64,000 nucleotides of DNA from Tessaracoccus palaemonis (lineage in GTDB: Bacteria > Actinomycetota > Actinomycetes > Propionibacteriales > Propionibacteriaceae), in assembly GCF_019316905.1 (NCBI RefSeq), contig NZ_CP079216.1, positions 1,798,001 to 1,862,000 of the forward strand. The letters are read 5' to 3'. The notes beneath the pieces were generated by a model. It was given only the letters and a program-made list of their open reading frames with translations. It had not been told where the DNA came from and made no database searches. Made by a program: the position numbers and the translations under genes. Of the stretch, positions 24,235 through 33,999 are shown in pieces (position 1 is the stretch's first letter; every line of letters begins with the position of its first letter).

Positions 24235-25568
24235 CCCCTCAAACGTAGTCCACGCCAACGGCGGAAGCGCGTAGGCGGAACCGCCGGCCGCTCGCCCTGC
24301 GGGACCCACTCCGACAGCGGCTCCCCAGTGTAGATCTGCCGGGGCCGGTAGATGCGCTGACCCGGGTTGTCGTGGACCTCCTTCCAGTGCGCGATCCAGC
24401 CCGGCGTGCGGCCGATCCCGAACAGCACCGTGAACATGTCCTTCGGGATGCCGATGGCGCGCAGGATGATGCCGGAGTAGAAGTCGACGTTCGGGTAGAG
24501 GCGGCGCGAGGTGAAGTAGTCGTCAGCGAGCGCGATCTGCTCGACCTCACGGGCGATGTCCAGCAGCGGGTCGGTCACGTGCATCGAGTCGAGCAGCGAG
24601 TCCGCGGCCTCCTTGAGGATCTTCGCCCGCGGGTCGAAGTTGCGGTAGACGCGGTGTCCGAAGCCCATCAGCTTGACGTCGGATGACTTGTCCTTGACCT
24701 TCGCGACGTACTCCGCGGCCGTCAGGTCGCCCTCGTTGATCCGCTCCAGCATCTCGATGACGGCCATGTTGGCGCCGCCGTGCAGGCGACCCCACAGGGC
24801 GTTGACGCCGGCGGACACCGACGCGAACAGGTTCGCCTGCGACGAGGCGACCATGCGGACGGTCGACGTCGAGCAGTTCTGCTCGTGGTCGCCGTGCAGG
24901 ACAAGGAACATGTTGAGCGCGTGGGCGACCTCGGGCGTCGCCTCGTAGTCGCGGTACGGGACCGAGAACATCATGTGCAGGAAGTTCTCGGCGTAGGGCA
25001 GGTCGTAGCGAGGGTAGGTGACCGGCTGCCCCAGGTGCGACTTGTAGGACGCCGCCGCGATCGTGCGGGTCTTGGCGAGCAGGCTGGCCGCCGCCCGACG
25101 GAATCCCGCCTCGTCGTCGAACTCCTGGTGCGGCTCGTAGCTCTGCAGCGCGTTGATCATCGACGAGAGAATGCTCATCGGGTGTGCGTTGACGGGGAAC
25201 CCGTCGAAGTGCTTGCGCATATCGCGGTGTAGCGACGAGTTCTCGGTCAGCAGGTCGCGGAACTCGTCGCGCTGTTCCTTGTCGGGCAGCGAGCCGAAAA
25301 TCAGCAGCTCGGCGGTCTCGATGAAGCTCGAGCGGGCGGCCAGGTCCTCGATGGGCACGCCGCGGTACCGCAGGATGCCCTTCTCGCCGTCGATGAAGGT
25401 GATCGCCGACTCGCACGAGCCGGTGTTGCCGTAGCCGTCGTCGAGGGTGATGAGCCCGGTCGCGGCGCGCAGCGAGCTGATGTCGATGCCGCGCTCGCCC
25501 TCGGTTCCGGTCACGACGGGCAGCACGTGCTCGACCCCGTCGACGACGAGGGTCACAGATTCGGTCAT
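24231..25568 (-). CDS. gltA: Citrate synthase
   Basis: This 445-residue type II citrate synthase condenses acetyl-CoA and oxaloacetate. Catalytic residues are visible as His in LHGGANMA, His in GFGHRVYRNFDPR and Asp in PNVDFYSG; LHGDHEQNCSTSTVR is the substrate-binding block. The C-terminus carries an unusual Arg-rich extension. The ATG at 25568 has GGAGG upstream. It sits between dusB and dgt and its stop overlaps dgt. Confidence 0.96.
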   Translation of the reverse strand: MTESVTLVVDGVEHVLPVVTGTEGERGIDISSLRAATGLITLDDGYGNTGSCESAITFIDGEKGILRYRGVPIEDLAARSSFIETAELLIFGSLPDKEQRDEFRDLLTENSSLHRDMRKHFDGFPVNAHPMSILSSMINALQSYEPHQEFDDEAGFRRAAASLLAKTRTIAAASYKSHLGQPVTYPRYDLPYAENFLHMMFSVPYRDYEATPEVAHALNMFLVLHGDHEQNCSTSTVRMVASSQANLFASVSAGVNALWGRLHGGANMAVIEMLERINEGDLTAAEYVAKVKDKSSDVKLMGFGHRVYRNFDPRAKILKEAADSLLDSMHVTDPLLDIAREVEQIALADDYFTSRRLYPNVDFYSGIILRAIGIPKDMFTVLFGIGRTPGWIAHWKEVHDNPGQRIYRPRQIYTGEPLSEWVPQGERPAVPPTRFRRWRGLRLRG

Positions 25569-25677
25569 TGGGGATTTCCTCCGATCGAAGGGGCAGCCCA
25601 CGAGGAGCAACCGCGTTTCGGGGAATCTACTCCGGCCTTCTCTGGCGTTCCCGGGTCGGGTCGGATAACGGGACTCC

Positions 25678-26841
25678 TCAGCCGCCCGAGACACCGACCT
25701 CAGCGTCGCTCAGGTCCAGGTCGCAGCCGGAGGTGTCGTCGTACCAGCCGTGCGGAAGGACGACCTTGCCTCGCGGCGACCCCTGCCGCCCGCGCGGCGT
25801 CCCCAGTTCCGCGACGGGGAACTGTGCGTCCGCATCGAGCTGGCTGACCAGGTCCCGGAGCTCGTCCAGCGACGAGACCATCGCGAACGACCGGCGCAGC
25901 TCGCCGACGGGGTAGCCCTTGAAGTACCAGGCCATGTGCTTGCGCAGGTCCGTCAGCCCGTGTCGCTCGCCCTGGTGCTCGGCGAGAAGCTCCGCGTGCC
26001 GGATGATCATCCGGCCGACCTCGCCGAGCGTCGGGCGGATCCGCTGGCCCTCCCCGCGGAAGGCGGCAGCCAGGTCGCCGAACAGCCAGGGGCGGCCGAG
26101 GCAGCCGCGGCCGATGACGACGCCGTCGCAGCCGGTCTCCTCCATCATGGTCAGCGCGTCCTCGGCCTCCCAGATGTCGCCGTTGCCGAGCACCGGGATG
26201 CCGACCGCCTGCTTGAGCTCCGCGATCCGGGCCCAGTCGGCCTCCCCCGAGTACGCCTGCGCGACGGTGCGGCCGTGCAGGGTGATCGCCGCCGCGCCCT
26301 CCTCCTCGGCGATGCGGCCCGCGTCGAGGAATGTGATGTGGGCGTCGTCGATGCCGATGCGGGTCTTGACGGTGACGGGCACGCCGAACTCGTCGGCCGC
26401 GGCGACCGTCTCACGGACTATGGCGCGCAGCCGGTCCCGCTTGTAGGGCAGCACTCCCCCGCCGCCCTTCCGGGTGACCTTCGGCACGGGGCAGCCGAAG
26501 TTGAGGTCGATGTGGTCGACGGCGAAGTCTCGGGCGAGGATGCGGGCGGCCTCGGCCATGATCGGGGCGTCGACGCCGTAGAGCTGCACCGAGCGGGTGG
26601 TCTCGCCGTCGTCGAAGCGCACCATGTCGCGCGACTTCGGATCACCGACGACCAGCCCACGCGACGTGATCATCTCGCACACGTACAGCCCGGCGCCCTG
26701 CTCGCGGCACAGCTGCCGGTACGCGGCGTTCGTCACACCCGCCATGGGCGCGAGCACCACGGGCAGCTCGACGACGACGGCGTCGCGCCGGCTCGGCGCG
26801 TGCAGGCGCAGCGGGGCGAAGGTGGTGGCGGTCGCGGTCAA
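25678..26841 (-). CDS. dusB: tRNA-dihydrouridine synthase
   Basis: This 387-residue FMN-dependent Dus enzyme reduces uridine to dihydrouridine in tRNA. Motifs in order: APMAGVTNAAYR, LNFGCPVPKVTRKGGG with the catalytic Cys, TVKTRIG, LHGRTVAQAYSG, GNGDIWEAEDA and GRGCLGRPWLF. The start is TTG 26841 with GGAG upstream. It is probably the first gene of the dusB-gltA-dgt set. Confidence 0.93.
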   Translation of the reverse strand: MTATATTFAPLRLHAPSRRDAVVVELPVVLAPMAGVTNAAYRQLCREQGAGLYVCEMITSRGLVVGDPKSRDMVRFDDGETTRSVQLYGVDAPIMAEAARILARDFAVDHIDLNFGCPVPKVTRKGGGGVLPYKRDRLRAIVRETVAAADEFGVPVTVKTRIGIDDAHITFLDAGRIAEEEGAAAITLHGRTVAQAYSGEADWARIAELKQAVGIPVLGNGDIWEAEDALTMMEETGCDGVVIGRGCLGRPWLFGDLAAAFRGEGQRIRPTLGEVGRMIIRHAELLAEHQGERHGLTDLRKHMAWYFKGYPVGELRRSFAMVSSLDELRDLVSQLDADAQFPVAELGTPRGRQGSPRGKVVLPHGWYDDTSGCDLDLSDAEVGVSGG

Positions 26842-26924
26842 CGCGGGGCTCCTCGGGGTAGCAGGGCGACGTGACAGTCTACGTCGTGGATGAGGCGAGG
26901 CGAGAATCGTCGTCGGGGTGGAAC

Positions 26925-27055
26925 CCTTCGCTCCGCTCAGGGCCCTTCGACAAGCTCAGGGAACCGGGGCAGGCCCAGGGAACCTGACGGGTCGCCGAGC
27001 ACTTCGACAGGCTCAGCACATGCCTGTCGAGGTGCCTCGAGCGCAGCGAGAGGAG
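26925..27055. repeat. Cluster of short palindromic repeats
   Basis: It contains CTTCGACAAGCTCAGGGAA and CTTCGACAGGCTCAGCACAT followed by TGCCTGTCGA, the same family as the 55-bp units at 22791-22955. It occupies the space between dusB and the siderophore ATPase end. Confidence 0.8.
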
Positions 27056-27072
27056 TCTCCGGGCGGAGAGCT

Positions 27073-27879
27073 TCAGCCGACCGGGCGGTGGCGGCGACTG
27101 TAGGGGGCGACCATCGGAGTGCCGCTCACGGGGTCCGGGAGGACCTCGGAGTCGATGCCGAAGACCTCCTTCACCAGAGCCGCGTCGACGATGTCGACGG
27201 GGGCGCCCTGCGCCACGATCCGGCCGTCCTTCATCGCGATCAGATGCTCGGCGTAGCGGCAGGCCAGCGCCAGCTCGTGCAGCACCATCACGACGGTGGT
27301 GCCGCGACGCTCGTTCAGGTCAGCGAGCAGGTCGAGCACGTCGATCTGGTGCGAGATGTCGAGGTAGGTGGTCGGCTCATCCAGCAGGAGCAGGTCGGTG
27401 GCCTGCGCCAGAGCCATGGCGATCCAGACGCGCTGACGCTGGCCGCCGGACAGCTCGTCCACACTGCGCTCGGCCAGGTCGATCACCCCGGCGGAGGCCA
27501 TCGCCTCGTCGACGATCTCGTCGTCGTTCGCCGTGCCTCGCCGCAGCCAGCCCTGGTGCGGGTAGCGGCCGCGGGAGACGAGGTCGGCCACGGTGATCGA
27601 GTCGGGCGCGATGGGCGACTGCGGCAGGAGGCCCAACAGTGTGGCGACACGTGAGGTCGGCATGGTGTGGATGTCGTGGCCGTCGAGTAGCACCTTCCCG
27701 GAGGTCGGCGCCAGCAGGCGCGCCAGGCCCCGCAGCAGCGTGGACTTGCCGCACGCGTTGGCGCCCACGATGACGGTGAGGCGGCCGGGGGGCACGTCGA
27801 GGTCGAGCCCGTCGACGACGGTGCGCTGGTCGTAGCCGAGGCTGACGCTCTCGGCGCTCAGCTGGTGCGACGTGGTCAC
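27073..27879 (-). CDS. Siderophore ABC transporter ATP-binding protein
   Basis: This 268-residue FepC-type ATPase has Walker A GANACGKST, signature LSGGQRQRVW, Walker B LLLLDEPTTYLD and the H-loop VLHEL. It powers uptake of a ferric siderophore or heme-like cobalamin-type substrate through the two permeases encoded just upstream. The GTG at 27879 overlaps the permease stop by 4 bases (GTGA) and has GGAGGA upstream. Confidence 0.93.
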   Translation of the reverse strand: MTTSHQLSAESVSLGYDQRTVVDGLDLDVPPGRLTVIVGANACGKSTLLRGLARLLAPTSGKVLLDGHDIHTMPTSRVATLLGLLPQSPIAPDSITVADLVSRGRYPHQGWLRRGTANDDEIVDEAMASAGVIDLAERSVDELSGGQRQRVWIAMALAQATDLLLLDEPTTYLDISHQIDVLDLLADLNERRGTTVVMVLHELALACRYAEHLIAMKDGRIVAQGAPVDIVDAALVKEVFGIDSEVLPDPVSGTPMVAPYSRRHRPVG

Positions 27880-28904
27880 GATCGTCCTCCCGGGCGGTTG
27901 GTGTCGTTCCTGGCCAGCAGCCAGGCGAGGTAGGGGGCGCCGAGGGCGCCGGTGACGACGCCGACGGGCAGGTTGACGCCCGAAACGGCGTACTGGGCGA
28001 TGAGATCCGCGCCGATGACGAGCGCGGCGCCGACCGCGGTGGCCGCGGCGGGCGAGGCTGACGCGTGGCCGACCAGGCGGCGCGCGATCTGGGGCGCCAT
28101 CAGCGCGACGAACCCGACGGGGCCGGCCGCTCCGACCGCGACCGCGGCGAGCACGACGGCGGTCAGGAGCACGAGGACGCGGGTGCGCTCGACCCGGAAC
28201 CCGAGGCCCGCGGCCGTCGCGTCGCCGAGCTCGAGCGCGCGCAGCCCCCTGGCCTGCAGCGCAAGCGCGACCAGCGCCAGGATGCCGACGACGGCGGTGA
28301 CGGTCACGACCGGCCACCCCGCCCCGTTCAGCGAGCCGACCAGCCAGGTGTAGGCCACGGCCGCGTCACGGCTGTCGACCGTGGTGATCAGGTAGCTGGT
28401 CAACGCCGTGGCGACCGCGGCCACGCCGATGCCGACCAGCACCAGGCGCATCCCGACGAGCCCGCGGTTCCACGTCAGGCCCGCCACGATCGCGGCCCCG
28501 ACGACGCCGCCGACGGCGACCAGCAGGGTGAGCGGCAGCCCGGAGATGCCGAGCAGCAGCACGCCGGCAACGCCCGCGGTGCCGGACGCGGACGTGACGC
28601 CGATGATGTCCGGGCTGGCGAGCGGGTTGCGCAGCACGGCCTGGAACACGGCGCCGGACGCGCCGAGGCAGCCGCCGACGAGCACGGCGGCCAGCGCCCG
28701 TGGGAGGCGGTTCTGCAGCACGACGAAGTTGGTGATCCGGTCGCCGCGTCCGGTGAGCGCCTCGAGCACCTCGGTCGGGGTGAGCCCCGCCTGGCCGAGC
28801 ATCAGCGCGACGACGAACAGAGCGAGAGCCAGCGTCGTCATGCATAGGCCGACGGTCATGGTGCGGCGGCGGAGGTTCCGCCGGCAGGTCGCGGTGACGC
28901 TCAC
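27876..28904 (-). CDS. FecCD-family siderophore permease (second subunit)
   Basis: This 342-residue integral membrane protein with about ten hydrophobic segments belongs to the BtuC/FecCD family: QNRLPRALAAVLVGGCLGASGAVFQ and NPLASPDIIGVTSASGT near the N-terminus, GLVGMRLVLVGIG mid-protein, and AGPVGFVALMAPQIARRLVGH near the coupling helix. The GTG at 28904 overlaps the first permease stop by 4 bases. Confidence 0.92.
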   Translation of the reverse strand: MSVTATCRRNLRRRTMTVGLCMTTLALALFVVALMLGQAGLTPTEVLEALTGRGDRITNFVVLQNRLPRALAAVLVGGCLGASGAVFQAVLRNPLASPDIIGVTSASGTAGVAGVLLLGISGLPLTLLVAVGGVVGAAIVAGLTWNRGLVGMRLVLVGIGVAAVATALTSYLITTVDSRDAAVAYTWLVGSLNGAGWPVVTVTAVVGILALVALALQARGLRALELGDATAAGLGFRVERTRVLVLLTAVVLAAVAVGAAGPVGFVALMAPQIARRLVGHASASPAAATAVGAALVIGADLIAQYAVSGVNLPVGVVTGALGAPYLAWLLARNDTNRPGGRS

Positions 28905-29956
28905 AGGCCGGCCGCCCTTCCCCGTCGGATCAACGCGATGAACACCGGGGCGCCGACGACGGCCACGACGATGCCCACCTGCAGCTCGCTCGGCCGGGCG
29001 ACGATCCGCGCCACGACGTCGGCGAACAGCAGGATCGCGGCGGCCGCGGGCGCGCTGTAGGGCAGGATCCAGCGGTAGTCGGGCCCCGTGAAACGGCGCA
29101 CGGCGTGCGGGACGACCAGCGCGAGGAAGCTGATCGGGCCGGCGACGGCGGTGGCGGTTCCGACGAGCACCACGAGGATCGCGCCGACCAGCAGCCGCGT
29201 GCGGCCGACGTTCAGGCCGAGGCCTGCGGCGGTGTCGTCGCCGAGCGCGAGCAGGTTGAGGGGCCGGCCGAGGAACAGCGCGGCGACGACGCCGGCCACG
29301 AGGAACGGCGCGATCGGCCCGAGCACGTCGAAGCCGCGGCCGGCGAGCGCGCCGACCTGCCAGAACCGCATGGTGTCGAGCGCCTCGGCGCGCGCGATCA
29401 GGAGGCCCGAGACCAGCGAGGTGGCGGCGGCGCCGATCGCGGCGCCGGCGAGCGTGAGCTTGACGGGTGTGGCGCCCTCCCGACCGCGCGAGGCGATGAA
29501 CCACACGAGCGCGGAGGCGATGCAGGCGCCGGCGAAGGCGAACCAGAGGTAGCCCGCGGGGTTCGTGACGCCGAAGGCGACGATGCCCACCACCACGGCG
29601 AGCGACGCTCCGGGGGAGATGCCGAGCAGGCCAGGGTCGGCGATGGGGTTGCGGGTCAGGCCCTGTGCGACGGCCCCCGCCAGCCCCAGCGCGGCCCCTA
29701 CGGCGATGCCGACCACCGTCCTGGGCAGCCGCTTGTCGATGATGGCGATGTGCTCGGGGTCGGCCGCGTCGTAGGCGACGATCGCCCGCCACACGCTCTC
29801 GAGCGAGATGTCGGCGCTGCCGACGGCGAGGCTGAGGAACGACGCGGCCACCAGAGCGACGATCAGCACCACGGCCCCCAGGGCGCGCCGGTCCGTGGAC
29901 CGGCCCCGGTCGAGCCCCGGGGCCGGTCTGCTGGAGGTGCTGGTGCTACTTGACAC
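28901..29956 (-). CDS. FecCD-family siderophore permease (first subunit)
   Basis: This 351-residue permease is paralogous to its neighbour: DKRLPRTVVGIAVGAALGLAGA, NPIADPGLLGISPGASLAVV and AGPISFLALVVPHAVRRFTG are the matching family blocks. The two form a heterodimeric channel with the ATPase and the lipoprotein. The start GTG 29956 lies inside the end of the binding-protein gene (11-base overlap), indicating coupling. Confidence 0.92.
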   Translation of the reverse strand: MSSSTSTSSRPAPGLDRGRSTDRRALGAVVLIVALVAASFLSLAVGSADISLESVWRAIVAYDAADPEHIAIIDKRLPRTVVGIAVGAALGLAGAVAQGLTRNPIADPGLLGISPGASLAVVVGIVAFGVTNPAGYLWFAFAGACIASALVWFIASRGREGATPVKLTLAGAAIGAAATSLVSGLLIARAEALDTMRFWQVGALAGRGFDVLGPIAPFLVAGVVAALFLGRPLNLLALGDDTAAGLGLNVGRTRLLVGAILVVLVGTATAVAGPISFLALVVPHAVRRFTGPDYRWILPYSAPAAAAILLFADVVARIVARPSELQVGIVVAVVGAPVFIALIRRGRAAGL

Positions 29957-30992
29957 GCTCAGCGGCCGCGGCGAGCTGCGGCACGTACTGGTCGAGCATC
30001 CACGGGATGGACAGGACGGTCGGTGCGCTGGAGGCCATCACGAAGGACTCGCCCACGATCGGGGCGAAGCGCTCCTCCTTGACCTGCGGCATGGCCGCGA
30101 CCAGCGGGTCGGCGACGAACGCGTCGGCCTCGTCCTGGCTGCCGAAGTAGGCCACGAGCACGTCGGACTCCACCTTCTGCAGGTTCTCGAACGAGACGGG
30201 GAAGAAGTACGAGTCGTCCTCCTTCGGATCCAGCGCGTCGACCGACGGGGCCACCGACATGCCGAGCTGGGCGAGCAGCTGCACGCGCGGGTCGGTGTCG
30301 CGGAAGATGTTGAGCACCTCGGGCTGGTTGTTCGCGGCGTAGACGAACGTCTTCCCGTCGAGCACCGGGTTGTCGGCGGCAAGCTTGGCGACGGCGTCAT
30401 CGGTCTGCTGCACGAGAGCGGCGGCCTCGTCCTCCAGCCCGAGGGCCCGGCCGACGATCGTCGTCTGGTCCTGCCAGGTGGTGGCCCACATCTGGTCGGG
30501 GTAGGCGACGACCGGAGCGATCTGGCTGAGCGAGTCGAACTGTTCCTGCGTGAGGCCGGAGTAGGGGGCGAGGATGACGTCGGGCCTGACGGCCACGAAC
30601 TCCTCCACGTCCGGCTCGCCGTTCTCGGTGCCGGTGAGCAGCGTCGGGGTCTCGCCGCCGAGCTCGGTGATCTTGTCGGCGTCCCAGGGCAGGACACCGT
30701 CCTCGTTGCCGCCGTAGGTGTTGGCTGGCATCGCGACGGGCACGACACCCAGTGCGAGCACGGCATCCTGCGCGGACCAGCCCCAGGTCGCGACGCGCTC
30801 GGGCTTGGACTCGATCACCGCGTCGCCGAGGGCGGAGGTGATGGTGACGGGGAATGCGTCGTCGGCGGCGGACGAGGAGGTCGAGGCGGCATCGGTGGTC
30901 GCGTCGCTGCTGGAACCGCAACCGGTCAGCGCGAGGGCGGCGACCAGCACCGACGAGACGCCGAGGGCTGCTCGCTTGGCGATGGCATGCAT
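29946..30992 (-). CDS. Siderophore-binding lipoprotein (FecB/FepB type)
   Basis: This 348-residue protein has a lipoprotein signal with lipobox LTGC (Cys at about 25), a Ser/Thr/Ala linker, and a two-lobed periplasmic-binding-protein-III domain: VATWGWSAQDAVLALG, VRPDVILAPYSGL, and DPLVAAMPQVKEERF near the end. It captures ferric siderophore at the cell surface and is the first gene of the four-gene operon. AAAGG precedes the ATG at 30992. An AT-rich patch with TATATT lies about 50 bases upstream (31050-31062), the probable promoter; I see no clear iron box. Confidence 0.92.
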   Translation of the reverse strand: MHAIAKRAALGVSSVLVAALALTGCGSSSDATTDAASTSSSAADDAFPVTITSALGDAVIESKPERVATWGWSAQDAVLALGVVPVAMPANTYGGNEDGVLPWDADKITELGGETPTLLTGTENGEPDVEEFVAVRPDVILAPYSGLTQEQFDSLSQIAPVVAYPDQMWATTWQDQTTIVGRALGLEDEAAALVQQTDDAVAKLAADNPVLDGKTFVYAANNQPEVLNIFRDTDPRVQLLAQLGMSVAPSVDALDPKEDDSYFFPVSFENLQKVESDVLVAYFGSQDEADAFVADPLVAAMPQVKEERFAPIVGESFVMASSAPTVLSIPWMLDQYVPQLAAAAERVK

Positions 30993-31137
30993 GGGGAACC
31001 TTTCGGAGGCGGCCCTTGTCAGGGCCGCGGGCCGGTCTGGAATAAAGCAAGGACAATATAGAGCTAAACCGGGGCGGACACTCAGTCGCCACAGCGACGG
31101 CGGGATAGGGCAGCATTGCCTTCATGAGGAACCACCG

Positions 31138-31827
31138 ATGAGCACGCACCTGACAGCCGTCTCCGACCCGGACGAGCTGGCGCGCGTCTACCGCGAGCTG
31201 CTGGAGCCCAGCTTCCCCGCCGACGAGCTCGGTCCACTGGAGGCGCTCCAGGCCGACCTCGGTGATCCCGGCTCGCTGGTCCTGACTCTGCGGGACGACG
31301 AGGGCCTGGACCTGGCCGTGTCGATCGCCTTCCACGACGCCGGCGCGGGAGTGCTGCTGCTCGCCTATCTGGCGGTCCGGCCGGGCACGCGCGGCGGCGG
31401 GTACGGCAACGCGCTGATGGCGGGCTCTCTCCAGCGGTGGGACGAGGTCTTCTCCCCGGATTTCGTGATCGGCGAGGTCGAGCGGCCGGGCGACCGCGCC
31501 GACGTGGTCGAGGAACACGGCGACCCGGAGGCCAGGCTGCGGTTCTACCGCCGCTTCGGTGCGCGGCGCGTCGTCGCCCCGTTCTTCCAGCCCGGGATCG
31601 CGCCGGCACGCCACCGTATCCCGATGTACCTCATGCTGCTGAACATCTCCCCCTCCGCGAGGGTGGGCGAGGAGGTCGACGGGCACCTCAGCGTCTCGGC
31701 GCCGCCGCTGCGGGCATTCGTCGCCGACTACATCGCGGCCACCGAGGAGCGCCCGCCCACCGACCCCGAGGCCGTCGAGCTGCTGGCCGCCCTGGGGGGC
31801 GACACCGTGGACACCGTTCCCCTCTGA
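31138..31827 (+). CDS. GNAT-family acetyltransferase
   Basis: This 229-residue protein has a GNAT core with AYLAVRPGTRGGGYGNALMAGSL as the acetyl-CoA motif and EARLRFYRRFGARRV as the later conserved helix. The C-terminal about 65 residues are an extra helical segment. The substrate is unknown. The ATG at 31138 has GAGGA upstream. It is divergent from the siderophore operon and convergent with the alpha-galactosidase gene. Confidence 0.8.
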   Translation: MSTHLTAVSDPDELARVYRELLEPSFPADELGPLEALQADLGDPGSLVLTLRDDEGLDLAVSIAFHDAGAGVLLLAYLAVRPGTRGGGYGNALMAGSLQRWDEVFSPDFVIGEVERPGDRADVVEEHGDPEARLRFYRRFGARRVVAPFFQPGIAPARHRIPMYLMLLNISPSARVGEEVDGHLSVSAPPLRAFVADYIAATEERPPTDPEAVELLAALGGDTVDTVPL

Positions 31828-31855
31828 CCAGCGGGCCTGCCGCCCGGCTCAGAGG
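31821..31855. terminator. Bidirectional hairpin between convergent genes
   Basis: CCTCTGA (31821-31827) pairs with TCAGAGG (31849-31855), with an inner CGGGC/GCCCG stem. Both gene stop codons lie within the outer arms. Confidence 0.55.
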
Positions 31856-33981
31856 CGCTCCAGCTCGAACAGGACGGCCGACTCGGGCAGCATCATCGGG
31901 GCGCGCACCCCGACGGTGCCGAGCAGTCTGCCCGGCAGCACGACGGGCTGCGCCTCCCACGCGGGGCGCAGCTGCGGCGGCACCGGCTGCCGGTCGATGA
32001 CGGTCAGCCGGTAGTCCGCGTCACTGTCGAGGCCGGGGAACCGCACAAGGCCGAGGTTGGCGCCAGGCGTGGCGGACAGCTGAGCCAGCGAGAAGATCGC
32101 CTTGTCATTCGTGACGACGCCCTTGAACCAGGTGCCGGGATCCGGGGTGTCGACGCGGATCTGCCGACCGCCGAGCAGCACTGATCGGTTGGCCTTGTAC
32201 CAGTCGATCCACCAGCCCAGCTCGGCCAGCTCGTCCTCGGTGGCCTGCGCGAGGTCCCACTCGATGCCCAGGTGCCCGAACACGGCGGTGGCGGCCCGGA
32301 AGGTGAGGTCGTGCCAGCGCCCCGTCGTGTGCGAACGGCCCGAGGCGATGTGGCTGCCCTGGAACTCCGGCGGGATCAGCTGGCCGGTCCACGGCAGCAT
32401 CCGCTGCCGCTCGGCCGGGTCGATGATGTCGGAGACCCACACCCGCTCGGTCCGCTTGAGGACCTCGAGGTCGACTCGGGCGCCGCCGGAGCTGCACGAC
32501 TCGAACTCCACGCCCGGGTGCCGCCGGCGCAGCTCGTCGAGCAGCCGGTAGAAGGCGGCGGTCTGCGCGTGCACGCCGGGCCGGCCGTCCGGCCCGCTGC
32601 CGGCGTCGACCAGGTCGCGGTTGTGGTCCCACTTCACGTAATCGATGCGGTACTCGGCGAGCACGGCGTCCACCTGGCCGAGGACGTGGGCGAAGGCGCC
32701 CTCGTCGGCGAGGTTGAGCACCTGCTGGAAGCGCGACTCGACAGGCAGCCGGCCGGCGGGCTGCAGCACCCACTCTGGATGCGCCCGGGCGACGTCGGAG
32801 TCGAGGTTGACCATCTCGGGCTCGAACCAGAGCCCGAACTGCATGCCGAGGTCCTTGACCTGGTCGACCAAGGGGTGCAGGCCGTCGGGCCACGCCTGGG
32901 GGGAGACGACCCAGTCGCCCAGGCCGGCGCGCTCGTTGCGGCGGCCACCGAACCAGCCGTCGTCGAGCACGAACCGCTCGACGCCCACCCTCGCCGCGCG
33001 GCGGGCGAGGTCGACGAGACGGTCGGCATCGTGGTCGAAGTAGACGGCCTCCCAGACGTTGAGCGTCACCGGGCGGTCGGCCGACGGGGCGTGGGGCTGG
33101 GCCCGGAGGAAGCCGTGGAAACGATCGGCGACCGCGTCGAGGCCGTGCCCGTGGCCGAAGTACAGCCAGGGGGTCGCGTAGCTCTCCCCCGTCGCCAGCC
33201 TGGCCTCCCCCGGCAGCAGCAGCTCGCCGCCGGAGATGAGTTGGGTGCCGTAGAGGTCGCGCTCGACCTGGTGGATGTGGTTGCCGCTCCACGCCGTGTG
33301 GACGCACCAGACCTCGCCCGCGCCGAACCCGAAGCCCGCCTCCCCGATGTGGAGGACATAGGCGGCGTCAGCGCCGGTGCGGCCGTGTCGCCCCTCCCTG
33401 CGGTGGGCGCCCGTGCCGAGTGTCGTGCGCTGCGGGAACCGTTCCACGCCCCAGCGCCCGGCGAAGTCGAGGACCTCCGTGGCGCGGGTCGGCACCGGCA
33501 GCGCCAGCGTGAACTCATCGACGGTGAACGTCCCCGCGCCGAGGTTGGTGACCGCGGCCTGCGCCGCGACCAGGCCCTGCGGCGTCAGCTCCACAGTAAT
33601 GGTCAGCTCGAGGCCGGGCGCGACGGCGTGGAAGCCGACGCTGGCGGCGCCGAGCGAGGCGAAGGCAGGGGCGGGCGCGCCGTCGACCGTCACGGCGTCC
33701 ACCCGCCAGTAAGGCGTCCACTCGCGGCCGTCGCGCGAGCCGATCAGCCCGGGTCGCACCGTGATGCCGCGCCTGGCCTCCGGCAGGACGGCGTAACGGA
33801 CGGGCAGGTCCGGCGCGCTGGGCGCGACGGTGGCGCGGGTCGCCGCCGACAGCTCGGTGAGCTGGGTCTCGGAGACGGGGCCGAGGTGGTCTCCCCAGTG
33901 CAGCACTTCGGGGAGGTCTCCCCCCGTCGTCTCCAGTGCGATGCTGACTCCGGCGGCGGAAAGGACGAGGCGGGTGTCCAC
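31849..33981 (-). CDS. GH36 alpha-galactosidase
   Basis: This 710-residue protein matches family 36 in length and order: an N-terminal beta-sandwich, a TIM barrel with RFVLDDGWFGGR (about 337-348) and LWFEPEMVN (384-392), the nucleophile D452 in YVKWDHNRD, the CSSGGARVD loop, and the acid/base D518 in RVWVSDIID. It hydrolyses terminal alpha-galactosides such as melibiose or raffinose. No signal peptide is present, so it acts in the cytoplasm and needs a transporter; the only sugar importer in view is at 52487-55646. The GTG at 33981 has GAGGAG upstream. Confidence 0.93.
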   Translation of the reverse strand: MDTRLVLSAAGVSIALETTGGDLPEVLHWGDHLGPVSETQLTELSAATRATVAPSAPDLPVRYAVLPEARRGITVRPGLIGSRDGREWTPYWRVDAVTVDGAPAPAFASLGAASVGFHAVAPGLELTITVELTPQGLVAAQAAVTNLGAGTFTVDEFTLALPVPTRATEVLDFAGRWGVERFPQRTTLGTGAHRREGRHGRTGADAAYVLHIGEAGFGFGAGEVWCVHTAWSGNHIHQVERDLYGTQLISGGELLLPGEARLATGESYATPWLYFGHGHGLDAVADRFHGFLRAQPHAPSADRPVTLNVWEAVYFDHDADRLVDLARRAARVGVERFVLDDGWFGGRRNERAGLGDWVVSPQAWPDGLHPLVDQVKDLGMQFGLWFEPEMVNLDSDVARAHPEWVLQPAGRLPVESRFQQVLNLADEGAFAHVLGQVDAVLAEYRIDYVKWDHNRDLVDAGSGPDGRPGVHAQTAAFYRLLDELRRRHPGVEFESCSSGGARVDLEVLKRTERVWVSDIIDPAERQRMLPWTGQLIPPEFQGSHIASGRSHTTGRWHDLTFRAATAVFGHLGIEWDLAQATEDELAELGWWIDWYKANRSVLLGGRQIRVDTPDPGTWFKGVVTNDKAIFSLAQLSATPGANLGLVRFPGLDSDADYRLTVIDRQPVPPQLRPAWEAQPVVLPGRLLGTVGVRAPMMLPESAVLFELERL

Positions 33982-33999
33982 GATGACTCCTCAGTCGTA

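Noticed and set aside
31030-31072. Iron box (DtxR/IdeR) before the siderophore operon
   Set aside because: The AT-rich sequence TTAGCTCTATATTGTCC has too few matches to the 19-bp iron-box consensus to call, although iron control is expected.
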